Assembly (NCBI GenBank): GCA_937982065.1
Contig: CALJMO010000022.1
Location: forward strand, 1-64,000
Source of the DNA: an uncultured Collinsella sp.
Lineage (GTDB): Bacteria; Actinomycetota; Coriobacteriia; Coriobacteriales; Coriobacteriaceae
Direction of reading: 5' to 3'
Length of the DNA stretch: 64,000 nucleotides
Position 1 is the stretch's first letter. Every line of letters starts with the position of its first letter. The notes under the pieces were generated by a model that was not told where the DNA came from, ran no database searches, and worked only from the letters and a program-made list of their open reading frames with translations. Shown one piece after another: positions 58,494 through 64,000 of this stretch. Position numbers and translations under genes: made by a program.

Positions 58494-60854
58494 GTGAAGC
58501 TCGATACACTCGAGATTGGAAAGGACGCCGTTGTCGCATCGGTGGCATCGGACGATCAGGCACTCCGACAGCATATTTTGGACATGGGTCTAACGCCGGG
58601 CACCGAAGTCACCATGATGAAGTATGCCCCCATGGGCGACCCGCTCGAGATTCGCCTGCGTGGCTACGAGTTGACACTGCGTAAGGACGATGCCGCTCGC
58701 ATCGAGCTCGTGGGTATTCACGACACCGATACGGGTCCGCGCGCTAACGCCGCAATCGGCACGACGGAGCATCCGGCCCTGGGCGAGGGGACGTATTCGC
58801 CCCGTGCGGCAAAGACGGCCGTGCCAGAGGGCGCGCCGCTGCACTTTGCCCTCGCCGGCAACCAAAACTGCGGCAAGACCACGTTATTCAACCAGCTGAC
58901 GGGCTCCAACCAGCACGTCGGTAACTTTCCCGGCGTGACGGTCGACCGCAAAGATGGCACCATCCGTAACCATCCCGAGGCGAGCGTTACCGACCTGCCC
59001 GGCATTTACTCCCTGTCGCCGTACACAGGCGAGGAGGTCGTGAGCCGTCAGTTCATCCTCGACGAGCGTCCGGACGCCATCATCGACATCATTGACGCCA
59101 CCAACATCGAGCGCAACCTGTACCTGACACTGCAGCTCATGGAGCTTGACCGTCCTATGGTCATCGCGCTCAACATGATGGACGAGGTGACCGCCAACGG
59201 CGGCGCCGTGGACGTCAACTTGCTCGAGAGCCTGTTGGGCGTGCCCGTTGTCCCCATTAGCGCTGCCCGCAACGAGGGCATCGGCGAGCTGGTGGACCAC
59301 GCCCTGCACGTGGCGCGGTTCCGCGAGCGCCCTGGTCGCCTGGACTTTTGCGCGCCCGACGGTCCGGACGGCGGTGCGCTGCATCGCTGCATCCACGGTA
59401 TTGCTAACCTGATCGAGGACCATGCCGTGACGGCGCACATCCCGGTGCGCTTTGCGGCGACCAAGCTGGTCGAGGGCGATGAGCTGGTAACCGAGGCGCT
59501 TCACCTGGATCGCAATGAGCTCGACGCTATCGAGCACATCATCACCCAGATGGAGGACGAGGCCGGCACCGACCGCCTATCTGCGCTGGCCGATATGCGT
59601 TTTAGCTTTATCGGCGACGTGTGCGGGCGTTGCGTCGTCAAGCCGCACGAGAGCCGCGAGCACGTGCGCTCCGTCAAGATTGACCGCATCCTGACAGGTC
59701 GTTACACAGCCATTCCGGCGTTTCTGGTGATCATGGGCCTCGTCTTTTGGCTGACGTTTGGCGTGATCGGCGCGGCGTTGCAGGGACTTATGGAGGACGG
59801 TATCGCTGCCATCATCGCCTCGGCCGATGCGGGCCTCAAGGCGTTCGGTACCAACGACGTGGTGCGCTCGCTGGCTGTCGACGGCGTGCTAACGGGCGTG
59901 GGCAGTGTGCTGACCTTCCTGCCGATTATCGTCGTGCTCTTTTTGTCCCTCTCCATTCTGGAAGACTCCGGATACATGGCGCGCGTGGCCTTTGTCATGG
60001 ATAAGGTGTTGCGTCGCTTTGGCCTGTCGGGCCGCAGTTTCGTGCCCATGCTCGTCGGTTTTGGCTGCACCGTGCCGGCTATCATGTCGACCCGTACGCT
60101 CCCATCCGAGCACGACCGCAAGATGACGGTCATGCTCACGCCGTTTATGAGCTGCTCAGCCAAGCTGCCGGTTTACGGCTTGCTGTGCGGGGCGTTTTTC
60201 CCGCAGGCGACGGTTCCCGCCATGGTCTCGCTCTATCTGATCGGTATCGTGGTCGGCTGCGTCGCGGCTTTGGTGCTCAACCGCACGGCATTTAAGGGCG
60301 ACCCGGTGCCGTTTATCATGGAGCTCCCCAATTACCGCCTGCCGAGCGTCAAGACGACGGTGATGCTGGCATGGGATAAGGCCAAAGACTTTATTACCAA
60401 GGCTTTTACCATTATCTTTGCCGCGACCGTGGTCATCTGGTTCCTTCAGACGTTCGATATCCGCTTTAATGTGGTCGCCGATCAGTCGCAGAGTCTGCTT
60501 GCGGGCCTCGGCAGCATCATCGCTCCGCTGCTGACGCCGCTTGGGTTTGGCGACTGGCGTGCATCCACGGCGCTCGTCACCGGACTTATCGCCAAGGAGA
60601 GTGTCATCTCGACCCTCACGGTACTTTTGGGCGCGACCTCGCCCGCGGCACTGTCGACCATGTTTTCGCCGTTTACTGCCTATGTGTTCCTGGTCTTTAC
60701 GTTGCTGTACCCGCCGTGCGTGGCTGCGATCGGCGCCGTCAAGAGCGAGCTGGGCGCGCGCTACGCCGTTGCCGTATTCGCGTTTCAGGTGACGGTCGCC
60801 TGGATCGTAGCGTTTGTCGTGCATTCGGCGGGCATATTGCTGGGGTTGGCTTAG
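58494..60854 (+). CDS. feoB: Ferrous iron transporter FeoAB fusion
   Basis: The 786-residue protein joins a FeoA SH3-like domain (residues 1-80, LDTLEIGKDAVVASV; LRLRGYEL-type end IRLRGYELTLRKDDA) to FeoB. The GTPase has G1 GNQNCGKTT (122-130), G3 DLPGIYSL and G4 NMMD. The residue after the first Asn is Gln where Pro is usual. The membrane part has two Gate motifs (GFGCTVPAIMSTRT; FMSCSAKLPVYGLL). It imports Fe2+. The GTG start at 58494 is eight bases behind GGGGGAGG. An ATG at 58443 lies inside the operator and is not favoured. Confidence 0.93.
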   Translation: MKLDTLEIGKDAVVASVASDDQALRQHILDMGLTPGTEVTMMKYAPMGDPLEIRLRGYELTLRKDDAARIELVGIHDTDTGPRANAAIGTTEHPALGEGTYSPRAAKTAVPEGAPLHFALAGNQNCGKTTLFNQLTGSNQHVGNFPGVTVDRKDGTIRNHPEASVTDLPGIYSLSPYTGEEVVSRQFILDERPDAIIDIIDATNIERNLYLTLQLMELDRPMVIALNMMDEVTANGGAVDVNLLESLLGVPVVPISAARNEGIGELVDHALHVARFRERPGRLDFCAPDGPDGGALHRCIHGIANLIEDHAVTAHIPVRFAATKLVEGDELVTEALHLDRNELDAIEHIITQMEDEAGTDRLSALADMRFSFIGDVCGRCVVKPHESREHVRSVKIDRILTGRYTAIPAFLVIMGLVFWLTFGVIGAALQGLMEDGIAAIIASADAGLKAFGTNDVVRSLAVDGVLTGVGSVLTFLPIIVVLFLSLSILEDSGYMARVAFVMDKVLRRFGLSGRSFVPMLVGFGCTVPAIMSTRTLPSEHDRKMTVMLTPFMSCSAKLPVYGLLCGAFFPQATVPAMVSLYLIGIVVGCVAALVLNRTAFKGDPVPFIMELPNYRLPSVKTTVMLAWDKAKDFITKAFTIIFAATVVIWFLQTFDIRFNVVADQSQSLLAGLGSIIAPLLTPLGFGDWRASTALVTGLIAKESVISTLTVLLGATSPAALSTMFSPFTAYVFLVFTLLYPPCVAAIGAVKSELGARYAVAVFAFQVTVAWIVAFVVHSAGILLGLA

Positions 60855-60895
60855 TTATTTATTGACGGTGCAACCTCTGTGTATCGAATTGTTTT

Positions 60896-60932
60896 CGGCC
60901 CCGCATCTGTTGCTGACGGATGCGGGGCCGTT
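60896..60932 (+). terminator. Terminator of feoAB
   Basis: CGGCCCCGCATC/GATGCGGGGCCG stem. The following TATATAAT is also a good -10 for the next gene. Confidence 0.75.
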
Positions 60933-60975
60933 GCTATATAATCGCCTCCGCTCAAAATGATTGGAGACGTTATAT

Positions 60976-62172
60976 ATGAGTCGGGCAAGGCAAGACGGCA
61001 TCACGCTCAGGCAGTGGCTCCCGCTCGTCGGGCTCACCTGCTGTGCGTTCGTGTTCAACACGTCGGAGTTTATGCCCATCGGCCTTTTGACTGATATCGC
61101 CGCGTCGTTCTCGCTCACCGAGGCCCAGGCGGGCATCATGATCTCGGTCTACGCCTGGGGCGTCATGCTGCTGTCGTTGCCGCTCATGGTGTTCGCTTCG
61201 CGCTTTGAGTTCAAGCGGATGCTGCTGGGCGTGCTGGCCGTGTTCTCGCTCGGTCAGTTCCTGTCCGCTGTGGCGCCGACCTATCCCATCCTGGTCTGCG
61301 CGCGCCTGGTGGTTGCCTGCGCGCACGCCGTGTTCTGGTCGGTCGCTTCGATTATGGCGTCGCGCCTGGTTGACACGCGTCACGGGGCGCTCGCCATCAG
61401 CATGATCGCCACGGGCTCTTCCATCGCACAGATCTTCGGCCTGCCGCTCGGCCGCGCCATTGGCCTGGCCGTGGGCTGGCGTATGACGTTTGCCGTGGTC
61501 GGGGTGCTGTCTACTGTCGCGGTCGTCTACCAGGCCACGGTCTTTCCTGCCATGCCAGCGGGCGAGCGTTTTACGCTCAAGCAGCTGCCCGAGCTGCTCA
61601 AGAACCCGTTCCTCATCGCGCTCTATGTGGTCACGGTGTTCATGGCGACCGGCTATTACGCAAGCTACAGCTATATCGAGCCCTTCCTGGCGCAGGTCGC
61701 GCACGTCGATGCGGGCGCCATCACTATGACGCTGACGGCGTTCGGCTGCTCTGGTCTGCTCGGAAGCTGGCTGTTCGGCCGCCTGTTCGATGGGCACCGG
61801 TTCCCGTTTCTCGCGATTACGCTCTCCGGCGTGCCGGTGGCCCTGCTGCTCATGGGCCCGGCCGCATCGTCGCTCGCCGCGGTTCTCGCTGTTTGCGCAC
61901 TGTGGGGTTGCTGCGCCACGGCCTTTAACGTGGCGTTTCAGGCCGAGCTCATCAAGCACACGCTGGCGGACTCGTCGGCCGTCGCCATGTCGATCTTCTC
62001 GGGCCTGTTTAACCTGGGAATCGGCACGGGTACCGCGATCGGCGGAGCCGTGGTTTCGGGCCCCGGTATCGCCTGGATCGGCTGCGCAGGTGGTGCGATC
62101 GCTGCCGTGGGCGTCATCCTCGCTATCACGGTGATGTTCCCGGTCATTCGTCGCGCAAAGCCTGTCGCCTAA
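60976..62172 (+). CDS. MFS transporter (SotB/AraJ-like exporter)
   Basis: This 398-residue protein has 12 predicted membrane helices. It resembles the DHA1 group of sugar or drug exporters: FNTSEFMPIGLLTDIAASF near the start, VYAWGVMLLSLPLM, and the second-half GLFNLGIGTGTAIGG. ATG 60976 follows TGGAGACGTTATAT. The substrate is unknown. It stands alone between the feoAB terminator and a repeat. Confidence 0.88.
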   Translation: MSRARQDGITLRQWLPLVGLTCCAFVFNTSEFMPIGLLTDIAASFSLTEAQAGIMISVYAWGVMLLSLPLMVFASRFEFKRMLLGVLAVFSLGQFLSAVAPTYPILVCARLVVACAHAVFWSVASIMASRLVDTRHGALAISMIATGSSIAQIFGLPLGRAIGLAVGWRMTFAVVGVLSTVAVVYQATVFPAMPAGERFTLKQLPELLKNPFLIALYVVTVFMATGYYASYSYIEPFLAQVAHVDAGAITMTLTAFGCSGLLGSWLFGRLFDGHRFPFLAITLSGVPVALLLMGPAASSLAAVLAVCALWGCCATAFNVAFQAELIKHTLADSSAVAMSIFSGLFNLGIGTGTAIGGAVVSGPGIAWIGCAGGAIAAVGVILAITVMFPVIRRAKPVA

Positions 62173-62179
62173 CCACGTC

Positions 62180-62264
62180 CCCTCATCAGTTGCGGTGGAA
62201 TAGTTCCTGTTTAAGGCCTCTGAAGGCCCAAGCAGGAACTATTCCACCGCAACTTATTTTGGGG
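62180..62264. repeat. CCGCAACTT-family palindrome (copy A3)
   Basis: AGTTGCGGTGGAATAGTTCC (62188-62207) is mirrored exactly by GGAACTATTCCACCGCAACT (62235-62254). Outer CCCC and GGGG runs extend it. This is the best copy of the family and starts eight bases after the MFS stop. Confidence 0.85.
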
Positions 62265-62325
62265 AAGAGGATACAAGCCGGGCATACAATGGATGTCGTT
62301 GTGTTGAGCTTACCGGGAGGTTGCT

Positions 62326-63702
62326 ATGTGGGCATACGAGACGACGTTCTATCAGATTTATCCGCTGGGCTTTTGCGGAGCTCCGCGCGAAAACGCCGCC
62401 CTCGTTGCCGAGGATGAGCTCGCCCAGGCCGCCGATGCCACAGCTAGCCCCGATGCCCCCATCATGAAGATCGCCCAATGGGCCGACTACCTGCAGGAAC
62501 TCGGCGTTGGCGCCGTGCTCATCAACCCGCCGCTCGAGTCCGATAGTCATGGCTACGACACGCGCAGCCTGCGCCATATAGACCGTCGCCTGGGTGGGGA
62601 CGCCGACTTTGCCGCCGTGTGCGAGACGCTGCACGCCCATGGCATCCGCGTGGTGCTCGATGCCGTCTTCAACCACGTCGGTCGCGGCTTTTGGGCCTTC
62701 CGCGATGTGCAGGAGCGCAAGTGGGACTCGCCCTACAAGGACTGGTTCCACATTAGCTTTGATGGCGACTCCTGCTACGGCGACGGCTTTTGGTACGAGG
62801 GTTGGGAAGGCCATTTTGAGCTCGTGAAGCTCAACTTGCAAAACCCCGCCGTGGTCGATTACCTGCTTGAGTCCGTGCGCCGCTGGGCCGAGGTCTTTGG
62901 CGTCGACGGCCTGCGTCTGGACGTCGCCTATATGCTCGACCGCGACTTTATGCGCCGCCTACATACTTTTACCCGTGAGCTCAAGCCCGACTTTGTGCTG
63001 ATTGGTGAGACGCTCCACGGCGACTACAACCAGATCGTCAACGACGAGATGCTCGACTCCTGCACCAACTACGAGTGCTACAAGGGCCTGTACTCCAGCT
63101 TTAACTCGGTCAACATGTTCGAGATTGCCCACTCGCTGCATCGCCAGTTTGGCGGTGACCCGTGGTGCATTTATCGCGGCAAGCATCTGCTGTCGTTTGT
63201 CGACAACCACGATGTGCCGCGCCTGGCGAGCATCCTGACGGACAAGTCCTGCCTACGCCCCGCCTACGGCATGCTCTTTGGTATGCCGGGTATCCCATGC
63301 GTCTACTATGGCAGCGAGTGGGGGATTGCCGGCGAAAAGGGCGGCCCCGATGGCGATTGGGCGCTGCGTCCTGCGCTCGATGAGCCTGCGCCCAACGAGC
63401 TGACGGCATTTGTCAAGCGGCTCGCGCACCTGCGCTCGGCAAACGACGCGGCAGCCCGTGCCCTCAACTACGGTGCCTATCGCAACGTGGTGATCCAGAA
63501 CAAGCAGCTGCTGTTCGAGCGCGCCTGCGACGATGCGACGGTGCTCGTGGCGGTCAATGCCGTGAACGAGCCCTACACCTTTGGAGCTGGCGAGCTCAGC
63601 GGCTCCTTCGTCGACCTGCTTGCCGACGATGCGCCCACGGTCGAGCTGTCGGGTGCCCTTGAGCTTGCACCCTACGAGGTGCGTTATCTGCTGAGGGCCT
63701 AG
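62326..63702 (+). CDS. GH13-family glycosidase (alpha-amylase fold, intracellular)
   Basis: This 458-residue enzyme has the GH13 barrel. VVLDAVFNHVGRG is region I, GLRLDVA holds the nucleophile Asp199, LIGETL the acid/base Glu228 and FVDNHD the third acid Asp296. There is no signal peptide, so it acts on imported maltodextrins or cyclodextrin-like sugars in the cytoplasm. It is shorter than most neopullulanases and lacks their N-terminal domain. Its stop lies three bases before the next gene. Confidence 0.9.
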   Translation: MWAYETTFYQIYPLGFCGAPRENAALVAEDELAQAADATASPDAPIMKIAQWADYLQELGVGAVLINPPLESDSHGYDTRSLRHIDRRLGGDADFAAVCETLHAHGIRVVLDAVFNHVGRGFWAFRDVQERKWDSPYKDWFHISFDGDSCYGDGFWYEGWEGHFELVKLNLQNPAVVDYLLESVRRWAEVFGVDGLRLDVAYMLDRDFMRRLHTFTRELKPDFVLIGETLHGDYNQIVNDEMLDSCTNYECYKGLYSSFNSVNMFEIAHSLHRQFGGDPWCIYRGKHLLSFVDNHDVPRLASILTDKSCLRPAYGMLFGMPGIPCVYYGSEWGIAGEKGGPDGDWALRPALDEPAPNELTAFVKRLAHLRSANDAAARALNYGAYRNVVIQNKQLLFERACDDATVLVAVNAVNEPYTFGAGELSGSFVDLLADDAPTVELSGALELAPYEVRYLLRA

Positions 63703-63705
63703 GCC

Positions 63706-64000
63706 ATGGCAGCGTCTGACGAGGGCTATCAACATATTGAGCATGGGTTTGAGCCCGTGTTCGACCAGCACTCGCGCGTTTTGGTGCTCGGGTCGTTTCC
63801 CTCGGTGCTTTCGCGCGCCAATGCCTTTTATTACGGCAACCCTCAGAATCGCTTTTGGCGCGTGATGGCCGCGTGCCTCGGTGTGCCCGTGCCGCCCAAC
63901 GAGGGCGATCCTTTGGCAAGCGGTGAGCCCGCGACGCTCGATGCCTCGATTGCCGCCAAGCGGGCCATGCTGCTCAACGGCGGTGTGGCCCTGTGGGACG
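63706..64000 (+). CDS. Uracil-DNA-glycosylase-superfamily protein, family-6 type (partial, 3' end cut off)
   Basis: The first 98 residues are present; the window ends inside the gene. LVLGSFPSVLSR and YYGNPQNRFWRVMAA match the family-6 (hypoxanthine/deoxyinosine glycosylase) branch, where the GxxPG-like loop and NPQNRFW are diagnostic. It should remove deaminated bases from DNA. ATG 63706 is three bases after the glycosidase stop. The active-site C-terminal half cannot be checked. Confidence 0.8.
   Translation, partial: MAASDEGYQHIEHGFEPVFDQHSRVLVLGSFPSVLSRANAFYYGNPQNRFWRVMAACLGVPVPPNEGDPLASGEPATLDASIAAKRAMLLNGGVALWD

Overview
The window looks like a chromosomal segment of a high-GC Gram-positive gut anaerobe of the class Coriobacteriia. 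Collinsella is my best guess. That rests on the codon bias, the gene content (fused FeoAB, a giant 2-hydroxyacyl-CoA-dehydratase-type activase, TrpXYZ-type ABC transporter, LAxTG cell-wall signal) and the house-keeping order; it is inference, because no rRNA gene is present. Nearly all of the 64 kb is coding, with genes on both strands in short operons. There is no rRNA operon, CRISPR array or transposase gene. No prophage is visible.

Layout. 1-371: tRNA-Val next to a tandem repeat made of tRNA 3' ends. 0.5-8.1 kb: asnB, a MurE-type ligase, a HAD phosphatase, murI, rph, rdgB and dtd. 8.2-12.6 kb: veg-ispE, tRNA-Pro, tatA, greA and an unusual lysS with an added tRNA-binding domain. 12.9-15.4 kb: a ThrE-type exporter and a DUF2798 membrane protein. 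15.6-20.8 kb: a 1479-residue activase/dehydratase fusion with an overlapping TetR regulator and a perfect palindromic operator. 21-25.3 kb: clpC and pepD. 25.4-28 kb: hipBA toxin-antitoxin and mntP under a manganese riboswitch. 28.2-33.7 kb: disA-ispD-ispF-cysS and rlmB with a NYN RNase. 33.7-35.1 kb: a one-gene HTH-HipA-like kinase with its own operator repeats. 35.8-39.7 kb: a beta-glucoside PTS cassette (EIIBC, GH1, RpiR regulator) lying between two copies of a 30-bp repeat. 40-44.5 kb: translation and transcription block (tRNA-Tyr, -Thr, -Met, tuf, rpmG, tRNA-Trp, secE, nusG, rplK, rplA). 44.7-50.4 kb: a two-gene operon of an intracellular ParB-like/BMP protein and a phosphoesterase, an MscS channel and a wall-anchored 5'-nucleotidase. 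50.5-54.4 kb: ABC importer and WYL regulator. 54.6-58 kb: asnS, PTS EIIA and an alpha/beta hydrolase. 58.4-64 kb: FeoAB, an MFS exporter, a GH13 glycosidase and the start of a family-6 uracil-DNA-glycosylase-like gene.

How the parts fit. Envelope growth (MurE, MurI, isoprenoid genes IspD/E/F), translation fidelity (Dtd, LysRS, CysRS, AsnRS, RlmB) and metal handling (MntP riboswitch, FeoAB with tandem palindromic boxes) dominate. The PTS cassette has no EIIA domain; the free-standing EIIA at 56.2 kb could supply it. The most unusual material is the giant activase fusion with its TetR operator, the ParB-BMP/phosphoesterase pair, the fused HTH-kinase and at least six families of short palindromic repeats in the intergenic DNA.
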